A stretch of DNA of 64,000 nucleotides, from contig NW_006494789.1 of NCBI RefSeq assembly GCF_000471905.2, forward strand, positions 4,549,438 to 4,613,437. Direction: 5' to 3'. The notes beneath the pieces are model-generated. The model worked only from the letters and a program-made list of their open reading frames with translations. It did not search any database and was not told the DNA's origin. The stretch is from Amborella trichopoda (lineage: Eukaryota; Streptophyta; Magnoliopsida; Amborellales; Amborellaceae). A program made the translations under genes and the position numbers. Numbering within the stretch: the first letter of the stretch is position 1; each line of letters begins with the position of its first letter. Below are positions 33,251-43,757 of the stretch, in pieces.

Positions 33251-36200
33251 TGTTTGAACATATTTTTTAGCACCTTTGGGTCCCCAATGCGGAATAAAAG
33301 AGAGAACCGATCAATAAAGCCATGACATATAGTGTAATTTTTTATGGTCTCAAAATTGCCCCAAAACAATTGAGAATGTTCTTAAGGACTCCAAAGGGCC
33401 ACCTGCCAAGTTTCGTCACAATCCAACATGTCCAAGGCAACGCAGATGAAAAAATAGTTTAAAAAACATCAGCCTCTAGCACCCTAAAACAGACTCCGTA
33501 ACTAGAACTTTATTTCTGACACGGTTAAAATGCCCAAGGGTCAAGTTTTGGCTTAAACAGACATTCCAGGACAAAGTTATGGGTGAAATATTAAAAAGAG
33601 GTAGGCCGCACACTATTCCCATGCGGCGTTCCTGCACCAATCTCCATTAAAGGAGATTGGTTTGCACATTCATAAGCAACAATTTTGGAGACTCATATCT
33701 CCCTCGTTATGAGTCGGGTCGCGCTCAAATTTTGTGTACGTGTTTGCCTCATCAAGATGAGCATTTTGATATGTGGTACACACTGTGACAATGCTTGAGC
33801 AGGGAGAAAAGCTTGATAGAAAATGACAATTCGTGATCAAGGTTGGAGGAAAATCAATAGTAGCACGACCTACTCGAGCAATCATATCACAACACTCACA
33901 CACTCGATCGATACAAAACCAATTCCATCTAGTACATAAGGTTAGAGGCTACATCTGGTCTGAATCCCACATATGATGAATGGTTGGATTTGGCACAAGA
34001 AGGCATCAAAGTTTCTATAGATTTCGGTCACCAGAATTCAAGATCCGGTGAAAAACCCAAGATGGAAAAATCTTTTTTCGGGCACGAAATCGAGCTGTGT
34101 TTATTGCAACACAATCGTGACAGCATGCACAGTGTAATTCATCAAATAAATCATGGAAAAAATCAAGAAACGAGTGCACTATCGAGCGAAATTTTTCAAG
34201 ATTCATACAAATTTAGAGTCGCATGATTGTGGCTTAAAAACATGATACGTGGTTCGAAGTTAGTACCAAATCGCTCGTAATGCCGAGCCCAACAAGAAAG
34301 TAATCATCTTTCGGCCAAATAGGCGTCAGAGCAACCTCGAATCATCTATGAAAGATCACGCACATCCTAGCGCAACAGCAAGAACTGTTTTGAAATTTCA
34401 TGTATTGTTGGGCAGGGGCAAAACATTCATTTTGCACCCATTTTTAAAATTTATTTTAATTCAAATAAATTGTAATTATCATCAATTAGGCTAATTTTGG
34501 GCATCCACCCATGTTTTGGCCCCAATTCTATAAATACATGCTAAACCTAATTGTAAAGGTCTTCCCTCAGGCTTCAACTTAATGAATAAAAATTTAAGAT
34601 TTTAGTATTGAGATTTGACACATCTTGGAGAGAGAGAGAGAGAGAGGAAGTAAAATTTTGTTATCCCTCGGTGAAGGTAACTTTCTCTCTCCTCCTCTCT
34701 TCTCTCTCTTCCTCTTCTTACTTTCTCTCTCCTCCTCTCTTCTCTCTCTTCCTCTTCTTACTTTTTATCTCCTCCTCTCTTCTCTCTCTTCCTCTTCTTA
34801 CTTCCTCTCTCCTCTCCTTCTCTCAGTTTCTCTCTCCTCTTCTTCTTCTCTTTGTCTTTCTCTCTTCCTCTTATTATCTCTCTCTTCACTAAACACGCAC
34901 GACAGTCGGCCATCGCCGTGCATGTCTTTCATCCGCTTCTTATGCACGGTGGTGCATATCACCGGGCATGATGCCCTCCTTCTCTTAGAACATGCATAGT
35001 GAGCTGGGTCTTAACCCGAGTAACGGACTAGGCCCTTGTCCAAGTTCCTCTTGCCCCACGTTGCACACGGCGATGCTCATCGCCAATGGAACCCTATCGT
35101 CGTCCATGCTTCTATCTTTCTTCTCTCTCCTCAATCATGAAATGGAACCCTATCGTCGTCCATGCTTTTTTCTTTCTCGCTCTTGTATCATCTTTCTCGC
35201 TCTTCTCTCTCCATTCTCTCTCTTCTCCCCTCTCTCTTCTCTCTTCTTTCTCTCTTTTTTCTTTTTTCTTTCTCTCTCTTCTCTTATCTCTCTTCTTTCT
35301 CTCTCCTCCTGTCTCTCTTCTTTCTCTCTCTTTTGACTTCTCTCTTTTCTTTTTTCTTTCTCTCTCTTCTTCCTTCTCTCTCCTTTTTCTTCTTTCTCAC
35401 TTCTCTTCTTTTCTTCTTTTCTTCTTTTCTTCTTTTCTTCTTTTCTTCTTTTCTTCTTTTCTTCTTTCCTCTCTCTTCTCTCCTTTCTTCTCTTCTCTTC
35501 CTTTCTTCATCTTCTCTCTTCTCCTCTCTTCTATTCTCTTCTTCTCATCTTCTTCGCTCTTCTCCTCTCTTTTATTCTCTTCTCCTCATCTTCTTCTTTT
35601 TTCTGCTCTCTTTTATTCCCTATGTCTCTTCTTTTTCTCTCTCTTATGTCTTCTCTTCTCTTCTTTTTTTTCCTCTTCTTTTTCTTTCTTTCTTCTCTCT
35701 TATATCTCCTTCCGTTCTCTTCTCTTTTCTTCTTCTTTTCTCTTTCCCTCTCGCTTGACCAAAAGACAAGCTAAGTCTAGCACTTCTATGATAGTCTCGT
35801 CGTCGAGCTGTATTGACGTCGTGTCGGTCTGAGTTACCGTGCCCGTCTTGCTACCACGATAGGCTAGCCATCGTGCCAGGCTGGTTAGTGTTCGTTCTGA
35901 CGCCGAGTAGTATTGTCAACGTGCCAGTCTGAGTTACCGTGCTCGTCTTGCTACCACACTGGGTCAATCACTGTATTGGTCTAGCCATTGTGTCAGTCTA
36001 GTCACTTGATCAAATTCTTCTCATTCTTCTCTTCACTTTCCTCTATTCTATCTCTTTCTTCTCATTTCATCACCCCAATCTCCAATCCTCTTATTATTTC
36101 CTTCTTCCTTTGAATGCGCATGCCTATGTGCATTCGCACATGTAAAATTAACCATGTATGTGTGATCACAGAAACAGGAGAGCACAGGTCAAGGAGGTGA

Positions 36201-36463
36201 TATCGAACCAGTTCAAGGACTGGGGGGCTTTCCTTCATGATCTAAGAGGGTGCCCACGTGAATCAGTCCGAGTGAGTCATGGACCCAAGTGAGGTGTCTC
36301 CCACCTCATATTAAATTCCTCTCTCACCGGTTGGTATACCTGCCCTTGCTCCTTAGGAGGGTTTCGGATAGAGTGGTCTCAAAATCCTGGGTTTCCCTTG
36401 AAATCCGAGACACATACCACCAGGTCATCTCTACTAGGGGGGCAAGATCGAGGCCTCTAACCA
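33251..36463 (+). repeat. G1 right LTR (copy B)
   Basis: Opens with TGTTTGAAC and ends with CTCTAACCA, 3213 bp. It has a TATAAATA box at 34529-34536, an AATAAA word near 34583 and a (GA) run at 34627-34646. A pyrimidine tract spans 34678-35755, with three copies of a 46-bp unit at its start and about seven copies of a CTTCTTTT-like 10-mer at 35406-35468. It pairs with 1618-5263. Confidence 0.9.
34529..34536 (+). promoter_or_regulatory. LTR TATA box, G1 copy B
   Basis: TATAAATA within CCAATTCTATAAATACATG. The G2 right LTR (27774) and G3 right LTR (54375) have TATATATA at the same relative place. It is the likely transcription signal of this family. Confidence 0.65.
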
Positions 36464-36468
36464 AGGGC
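36464..36468. repeat. Target-site duplication of G1, right copy (AGGGC)
   Basis: AGGGC directly follows the CA that ends the right LTR and matches 1613-1617 exactly. Confidence 0.9.
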
Positions 36469-38178
36469 CAACTTGCATATGAAGAGGGCCGGGTATGCAG
36501 AAAGGTACACGTCATCCTTCACGGACCGATGTACGAAAGTGGCACCGGTCCCTTTTGCCCTTTCCTTCCCCTTACCACCCAAAACACAGTACTCCAGTTT
36601 CGTGGCATCAGTGCGATCCCCTTAGAAGAACCTCACCCAATGGGAAAATATCATCTAACCATCACTAGCCTGTGAGCTAAGGAGCTGGTAGATTTCAAAC
36701 ATCTCTCAGAGGATAGGAGGAGGGACCTCACCCCCTAATGATTTTCCATCGAAGATGATTGAATTATGGGAGACGAATTCGTCCTATATGGCCCCCATCA
36801 CTGACAGATCCTCGATAAAGTGCAGGTCCAGCAAGGAAATCCCTCCTTCACTATAACCAAAGAGCCAGGTGTTGCTAACATGGCTCCAAGTCTCCTAGAT
36901 GGCCCTCATGGTATTCGAACAGTGATCAAAGTACCAACCAGAACTCTGCACTACTGATAACAAGGAGGTGAGCTTGACGACATCCTCGTAAACATGGAGG
37001 ATTTCAATGGTCCAAGGGTTGCAGCCCTTTAAAAATTAATGCTCACCCTACATTCGACGCTCATGAGGGGATCAAATTAGCCCCTTCGTTTTGGCGATTC
37101 GTTTCTCAAGGGTGGGGAGATCCTCACTGGAGGCTAGATCGCGGTGCAAGAAATGAAATAATGGAATCCCCTCTTCTCGAACTATAGAATCCCCCATCAT
37201 TGATCTCATGAACGTGAAAGCGGGCAGTCTCACTGACAAAGGTAACACTTAAAGGCCATTCCAACGCACGAGCAGGCTTTGTGAGCCATATGGGCTCCCC
37301 TAATACCAAACTAACACCTGTGAAAGTGGCACTCTCGAGCTCACCCAATTTGGGGAGATTCTTGACCAAGGGAACATCATCTGGAAAGGAACGAGGAAAA
37401 CAAGGTCAGGGGTGCACAAAAACCAAGAGAGAAGTCAAAGAAAACAAGACACCGGGCCTAGCAAAAATTCGTCAGCATCTCCCCTGTAAACTAAACTATT
37501 TGACAAAAAAGGTGTCTGACTGATCCAAGGTACCTCGGAGGATGCTCAGGGAATTGAATTGTGGGACGTACCCAAGCTAGCAGAACCCCGGCAGAGCCCC
37601 CTTTCCAATCAAGTGAAATCTATGCAAAAGTGATTAAAATGCAGTAAAAATGCGTACGACAAAACAAAAGTTCTTAAAAAATCATTAAAAGTATTAAAAG
37701 CACTTTAAGGGCATAAAAAAAGCTTAAAAGGCATTTGAAATGCTCAAAAAGTGCTTAAAATGCTCAAAATGCACGTAAAATGCTTAAAAAGTGCTTAAAA
37801 TGCTTAAAAGGCATTTAAATACTAAAAATGTGCTTAAAATGCTCAAAAAGCACTTTAAATACATAAAAAACATTTAAAATATGCAAAAAGAGAAAAAAAT
37901 GCTAATTAAGTGTTGAAGATGTACAAAGGAATGCGAAAATGCCTAAAGTGCACAAGGGAATGCCTAAGTGCTAAATGGCATTTAAAAATGCTGGAAGGAA
38001 GAGAAGGGCATGGAAGGCAGAAGGCTCACCAAACTCCCTGGTTCAGGATGCTCCGGCCATCTGCACGAAAAGAAAACTTTGCTTCGCAATCCTCTGACCA
38101 CCTGCGCCACTGCTCTCCCAATTTCCGTCTCTAAAATTTCAAAAATGAATGAGAATGTCCAAAAGTGGACCTCTCACC
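36469..38178 (-). pseudogene. Plant mobile domain remnant, proximal part, and its leader, in T0
   Basis: On the minus strand, sequence at 36780-36905 reads WLFGYSEGG, ISLLDLHFIEDL and SVMGAI in order. This matches the PMD pattern of a GE-type turn, then an (I/L)SL.D...(I/L).GLPV.G helix. A 246-bp open stretch at 37124-37369 (MVKNLPKLGELESATFTG) lies upstream. The domain continues across the G1 insertion into 1-1612. Upstream are an A-rich array and a minus-strand TATA box. The sequence is a fossil with many breaks. PMD proteins are nuclear and linked to silencing of repeats in plants. Whether this copy was element-borne or captured is inference. Confidence 0.65.
37640..37990. repeat. Degenerate TGCTTAAAA array
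   Basis: About 350 bp is built from TGCTTAAAA, GGCATTTAAAA and GTGCTTAAAATGC words at spacings near 20 bp, without strict periodicity. It lies between the PMD remnant and its candidate promoter. It may be intronic or leader sequence of that unit. Confidence 0.7.
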
Positions 38179-38186
38179 CTTATATA
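38179..38186 (-). promoter_or_regulatory. Minus-strand TATA box ahead of the PMD remnant
   Basis: Plus-strand CTTATATA reads TATATAAG on minus. The sequence around it resembles the minus-strand TATA region of G2 at 23000-23060, including a nearby run of CTCT and the context CCC(T)TTATA-CCC. Confidence 0.45.
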
Positions 38187-38556
38187 CCCCACTACATAAA
38201 GGTCATTTTTCCCTTCTCATTACCGTCCCTCACAAATTCGGTATTCTAAACTCATCAATGGCATTTGTGCGTCATTTTTTAGAAAGAAGGAGAACATTTT
38301 GGGGAGGTATTAAGCAAAAAGACCCCACTACCCTTGGATCCCTTCTTCTGCCCAAAAATGGGTCAGGGGCAAAACGGTCAAAGAAGGGTCAAACGACATC
38401 AGAATCATACAAAACCAGCACCAGGGCATGTAGAAAAATTTGTCGAGCAGGAAGGGCTACATCTACAAAAAAAAAGAGCCTCTAGGTCCGGCCCCGGAGC
38501 TCATTTAGGGCCCAATGGACCCTACTTTCTCTCTCCTCATCACCCTCTCATCCGGT
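38187..38556. other. T0 non-coding segment
   Basis: No gene is seen. The segment carries an A-rich patch near 38470 and joins the minus-strand TATA region to the GC-rich array. Confidence 0.4.
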
Positions 38557-39005
38557 GGGTCAGGCTGAGCCACCTACCCCAAGCCCGAGTCCAAGGTCTC
38601 TCCCTTCAAGCCGTCGTGCGCACTCCTCCCCTTCGCTGCAGTGGGAAGGAGTGGGCTGCCTGCCTCGAGCTGAGGCCCAGGATCTCCGCCCCTCGTCCAT
38701 GCGTGCCTCCATCATGCACACTTGCCCCCGCACCAGTGGGGCCGGGTTGCCCCTCCTGCCCCGAGCTCGGGTCCGAGATCCCTCTCGCCCCTCAAGCCAC
38801 CCCACACAGTCCTCCCCTCTGTCGCAGTGGGCCAGGCTGGCCTTCCTGCCTCGAGCTCGGGCCCGAGATCCCTCTCGCCCATCAAGCCGCCGCGTGCACC
38901 CTTCCCTTTCGTCGCGATGAGCTGGGTTGGGCTTTTTTACCCACGCCGGAGCCCAAATCTCCATCTCTCCCCCCACTCATGTGCACATTAACACATGTGC
39001 TTCCC
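38557..39005. repeat. GC-rich tandem repeat of about 90 bp, five copies
   Basis: Units begin near 38557, 38643, 38738, 38829 and 38919 and share GGGCYGGGYTG, CTGCC(T/C)CGAGCTCGGG and CCGAGATCCCTCTCGCCC blocks. The array is open in several frames, including 138 codons on the minus strand. That is expected of a GC-rich repeat whose unit lacks stops. Part of the T0 3' region. Confidence 0.75.
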
Positions 39006-39902
39006 TTCACACATGTGTTCTCCGCCTGTGCATCTTTCCTTTCCCTCTTCGTATAAGAACTGCGTCAGGCTTTTGCCCTAAGCCCAAACCACGAGTGATA
39101 CCCCTCACCGCCTCTCATGCCCATGTGCACCACTCTCTCTCTCTTCCACACATGTGTGTGCATACTTCCCTTTTTGTTATGTATCTCTCTCTTCTTTTCT
39201 TCGCACACCTCCCTCTTCTCACACGCTCGCACTCCTCTCCGTGTGTGTGTATTTCTTTCTCTCCCCTCTCAACGCCCTCTCATTTACAAACCCGTTCATC
39301 CCACACATTCTTACACTCTCTTTCCATTACATTATAACTCCTAAATACCATGAAACACGCCATTAAATGTCCACCCCAAGCTACCACACCCATGTCCCCC
39401 CTAAAAACACCAGAACCACCATCCCCAGTGGATCGATCCATTCCATGCTCGCAATCCTCGGTGAGTCACCACCATGTTCACCATCCCGAACGAGTCAAAC
39501 CACCTTCACCTCACCATTCCCTCCATCATGCATGGAATTCGCCATTCCCCAGTGGGCCACCTTCATCACCCAAAAACTCACTCCAACCCCAGCAAGTCAC
39601 ACCTTCTGTACAAAGTTCATTCACCCTTCACAAAGGGTTTTATGCCATTTTCCCCAATAGGTCGAGCCACACCATGCTCGCTCCATGGCCATCAAAAGAC
39701 CACCACCCACTCCCATCATCATCCATCTACCACCCGAGTCTTATTTATATGTGTATATAATAAATAAATATGAGTGGACATGGTCATGAAAACATGGGTT
39801 TTGCTCATTCTTTCTTTTGTTATTAAATCTCCCTTTCCCTTTGATAGGTTTGAAGTAGGGTTTAGAGTTTACTATGTGCACTACATCTTTGGGTGCCCAT
39901 GT
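39006..39902 (+). other. T0 3' non-coding region up to the L insertion
   Basis: C-rich sequence with CACATGTG and ACACACC words resembles 24780-25240 of G2. CCCCAGTGGGCCACC-type words follow at 39420-39670, then one hairpin-like GACATGGTCATGAAAACATGGG near 39776. This matches the order of the G2 3' region and supports T0 being a plus-strand Tat element. No gene is seen. L begins at 39903. Confidence 0.5.
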
Positions 39903-40151
39903 TGTTGGTGGTATATGACCAAGAGGTTAGATACACAACATTAAAAAAAAAAAAAAATTATTGAATTAAAATACAAGGCTTTAAATACATGAATATCTCA
40001 ATACAAAACCATAATACATAAATTTCAGCCTACAAGCTACGTTTGTACATGTTTGAATAATAAAACTTTAACCCTAATAGGTTCCTTAGAAATCCCTTAC
40101 TAAAAAATGCAATTAAACTCAATAAAATATTCAAATATTAACAATGTACAT
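39903..40151 (-). repeat. L left LTR, outer piece
   Basis: TGTTGGTGGTATATGACCAAG and the 245 bp that follow align with 62119-62360, including TACAAGGCTTTAAATACATG. The LTR is interrupted by G3 and resumes at 55769. Confidence 0.8.
40147..40151. repeat. Target-site duplication of G3, left copy (TACAT)
   Basis: TACAT precedes the TG of the left LTR; the identical TACAT follows the right LTR at 55769-55773. The uninterrupted homologue in the right LTR of L (near 62355) confirms the empty site. Confidence 0.92.
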
Positions 40152-42194
40152 TGTTTGAAGATATTTTTCAACGCCTTGGTCCCTGGTCAATTAAGCCTAA
40201 CAAACAGTGGAAATTCTGACAGTCTCAAAATAGCTCCAGAACTGGCCAAGATCTTCATAAAGACTCTAAAAAATCACCTGCTAAGTTTCGTCACATTCCG
40301 ACATGTCTAAGGCAGTGCAGACTGAGAAACAGTTTCGGTAGAATTAGCCTCCAACACCCTGAAACGGACCCTATAACTAGAGCTATATTTTTGGTGTCTC
40401 CCTTTGCTATGGGGACTACATCCATTAGATGCGGCATGGTTGAAAACCTCCAGGGGTCAAATTACAACTTAAACGGATACTCCATGAAGAAGTTATAGGC
40501 GAAAGAGTGAAACAAGAGGAGTCGCACACTATTCCCGTGCGGCCACCCTGCAACTCAACTCCATTAAAGGGACAGTCACGACCAGTGAATTTCAATGCTT
40601 ATATCTCCCTCGTTCGAGATTGGATTGTGCTCAAATTCGATGGAGCGTGTTCGTCTCATCGAGACGAGCGTTTTGATATGTGGCACGCCCCGCGATGATG
40701 CCCGAGCACGAAGAAAAGCTAGAGAGAGTTGCTGATCTATGAAGAAAATACATGAAAATCAGCAGTGTTGTGCCTCATTCGAGCAGCCAAATCATGCCAC
40801 TCACGATCCGATCGACGTGAAACCAATTCCATCACGTGTGTAAGGTCTAGGGCTATCTCTAGTCCGAACCCCGCACATGATGAATGGTTAGATTCCGCAT
40901 ATGAACCAGACGAAGTGACTACAAATTTCGCCGCCGAAATTCCAGATTCTGTCAAAACTTCAAAGTTACAAACTCTTCATCAGGGCATGGAATCAAGCTG
41001 TGTTTGTTGCCCCGCGACTGTGAAGACATGTTCAGTGTGTTCCAGCAACGAAATCACAGAAAAACATCAAGGAATGAGCATACAATCGATCAAAAGTTTC
41101 AAGATTCATTCAAATTTCGAGTGACATGATCGTGCCCTAAAAGCACGATCCATAGCTCGAAGTTGGTATCAAATCGATCGCCATGCCGAGCCCTACAAGA
41201 AAACAATCATCTTTCAATCAAACGTGCATCAGAATAACCCCCGATCATCCACAAAAAATCAAGCACGTTCTAGGGCAACACAAGGACTATCTTGAAATTC
41301 CACAACATATTGGGAAGGGGCAAATCTGTCATTTTGCACCCTCTTTTCTATTTTTTTTATTTAGTTAAATAATAATTTTCAGTAATTAAGTTTAATTTTG
41401 ATTAATTCACCCATGTTTGGGCACAATTCTATCTATATCATGTACCATCATTGTATGCAAAGGCTTGAAACCCTTCTCCAAAGAGAACTTTTATTAAATA
41501 GAATTCCATTTCCTTCTCATTGTTGGGTCACGTTTGGAGAGGGAGAGAGTAAGGAAAGAGAAACTTTTGGACCGGTACCCTTAGGCTCAAGGTAAGTACA
41601 CCTCACTAGAAGCTATCACCGTCCGCAAGGGACGTGCTGCCTTCTCGCGTTGCCAACGGCGCTTATTGTCGTCTGTGGCATGTTTCACATCTAGCGTCGT
41701 GTGCCTCACGAGGAGCTATCACCGTCAGCCTCACCAGAAGCCATTGTCGCCTGCAAGGGACACGGTGCCTTCTCATGATGCCAACGGCAAGGCCCGTTGC
41801 TGTCTAGATTCTTCCTACCTTCCACTCCATCACTCTCTCATATGAACGTATGTTTTCCTAAGACAAGGGTGGGTCCCTTTGGCCCACTTGTCTTGAAAGT
41901 TAACCATGTTAGTATTGTGCAGAAAACAAGGTCATCGTAGGCCAAGGGAGGGGATTCCGAACCAGCTGAAGCAGCTGGGGGGCTTTCTTCATGATCTAAG
42001 TGGGTGCCCACGCGAGCCAACCCGAGTAAGTCCCGAACCCACCTTAAATTTCTCTCTCATCAGTTGGTATACCTGCCCTTGCTCTTGAGCAAAGTTTTTG
42101 TAAGAGCGATCCCAAGTCTGGGATTCACCAAAAACCTGAGATATGTACTGCCAGATCATCTTCATCTGAAAGGCGAGATCGAGGCACCTAACCA
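40152..42194 (+). repeat. G3 left LTR (copy E)
   Basis: Opens with TGTTTGAAG and ends with CCTAACCA, 2043 bp. It is the shortest of the six, with no long pyrimidine tract. The U3 palindrome CGTCTC-ATC-GAGACG stands at 40652-40666. It pairs with 53097-55768. Confidence 0.9.
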
Positions 42195-42216
42195 GCTTGA
42201 CCACTCCATTGGGGAC
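42195..42216 (+). other. G3 primer-binding site region
   Basis: GCTTGACCACTCCATTGGGG follows the LTR and aligns with the G2 site, with several differences. Confidence 0.6.
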
Positions 42217-43757
42217 TTATTACCCCTTCGTCGGATCGCTCTTGTTTGATCAGTATCATTTTTTACTTTCTGCACTACTTTCTATGGCACCTGGGTTATG
42301 CACCCCATTCATCCGAGTCGGGAACTTTCTTATCCCCGCACTCGTGACTATCCCAGGGAAGCAAACTACTCAAGCTTCCTTCTCTGCACTCCTTCTGAGT
42401 TGGGACTCACGGTTTGGCTCCCAGGTCCTTTCCTGGGTTAGTGCGAGAAGGGACTTAAAGGTCTCTGACTCCCCGCTTCTTCACCCTGGTGGACTCTCCA
42501 TCAAGGCCCCTTGCATTGATAGCACATTTGCTACCGTAAACAGCACTCACCCTGCTACTGGTAAGTCCCTTGCCAGTGCCGAAAGGCTGTCGCAAAAGGC
42601 AATCAAGTTGCCATCGCTTTTGAGGGTCGTCTCAAGTCTATCCCTCAAACTCCTTCATTACCTCGAACCTCTACACCTAGAGGCTCGACACATTGAGGTG
42701 GAAATCACGAGGTCTCCACCCCACGCACACACCTAAGAGCTCGAGCAACCACTCGAGTCACACCTCGGGGCAACTTTCATGCTGCCTCGAACTCGTGTTC
42801 AAGACTATGCCTTCTCGGGCCAAACCCTGCACGTGCCATGCATCCCACAGCTCGGGGCAACACCAATTCTACGTCAGCTCGAGCACACAAGGGTCGATCA
42901 TCCTCCCTCTCACCACACACAGCTTCACCTTGTGAGACATAGGTTACTACCCAGTCCCTCATAGACACAAGCTCGTGGATCTCAACCTCTTAAGGTCAAA
43001 CAAGTTGAACAAACCCAGGCCAACCCCCAAGTCACCCAGACGGCTAACTCTAAAGGTGCACACGCACTGACTTTGCAGGTTCCTCCTCGCTCCCGACTCA
43101 GGCGGAGTCATGAACCAGCTCCTTCTTCTGTCACTCCTACCTCACCAGGCAAGCACCTTGAGACTTGGTACTCAAAGGTCTTCCTTAAGAGTACCATCTT
43201 GAGCCAGCCTCAGGTCAGTCGTGCACCAAGGCCCCACAAAGGAATTCGGGGCAACGACCTGATGTTAGACAGGGGCCTCCAGCCTCCAAGGTAGCAACCC
43301 AGGTTGCCCTTAGTCCTTAGACCCCATTCTTTGCTTCCGCTAATAGACACAGCCCTCGCCTGCTCAAGAAAAGTAGGGTAATCCAAGCCTCAGGCTCGGT
43401 TCAAGAAAGTGGTCCATAGCCGCCTCAAGATCAAGCAGAAGAAAGGTCTGCAGATTCTGACTAAAGAAGCCCCCAAGGCAGTTGAGGTTACCATTGGTGA
43501 TCTCCTGCCTTGTAATCCCTTCTTCGCTCTGCAAATCTCAAAGCCCGAGCCAGCCTAAGAGTATTGCTCAGTGATCACTGCCCAGAAGCCACAGTCTCAA
43601 GACTGTCGAGAATCGATCCTCACAAGGTCGGCATACAAGGCTCGAGTCTAGTTGGGGCATGCTGAACCCTTGCAAATTGCCTTGCGACGCACGACTCGTC
43701 AACCTCGGCCATCCATTACTCCACTTGGCTCTGACCTTCCAGAAGAAACGGTCAATG
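42217..43757 (+). other. G3 leader
   Basis: It aligns with the leaders of G1 and G2. CCCAGG-TCCTTT-CCTGGG (42420-42437) and AGGGAC-TTAAAG-GTCTCT (42449-42466) form two neighbouring hairpins. An open frame at 42197-42736 matches one in G2 in the same register. No known domain is recognised. Confidence 0.5.

Larger units (their letters stand above)
1618..36463 (+). mobile_element. G1: Ty3/gypsy LTR retrotransposon, Tat-like, carrying nested G2
   Basis: G1 has two LTRs (1618-5263 and 33251-36463), a primer-binding site, a long leader, gag, reverse transcriptase, two RNase H domains, integrase, and about 3.9 kb of non-coding tandem-repeat sequence before the right LTR. The second, archaeal-type RNase H and the long 3' repeat region are hallmarks of the Tat clade (Ogre, Retand, Grande relatives). 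G2 interrupts the integrase region at 12562-28501. Without G2 the element is about 18.9 kb. It is a fossil with many breaks. The LTR pair differs by very roughly 18% over the first 300 bp by eye, so insertion is old. A protease domain was not recognised. Confidence 0.88.

Noticed and set aside
35086-35832. Long open frame of 248 codons on plus
   Set aside because: It is the translation of a C/T tract, only Ser/Leu/Phe/Pro, with other frames equally open. Low-complexity DNA, not a gene. The same applies to 3895-4404, 4200-4610 and 34625-34999.
38560-38976. Arg/Gly-rich minus-strand protein of 138 codons
   Set aside because: It lies wholly inside a 90-bp GC-rich tandem repeat that is open in several frames. 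Listed as a finding only for its composition.
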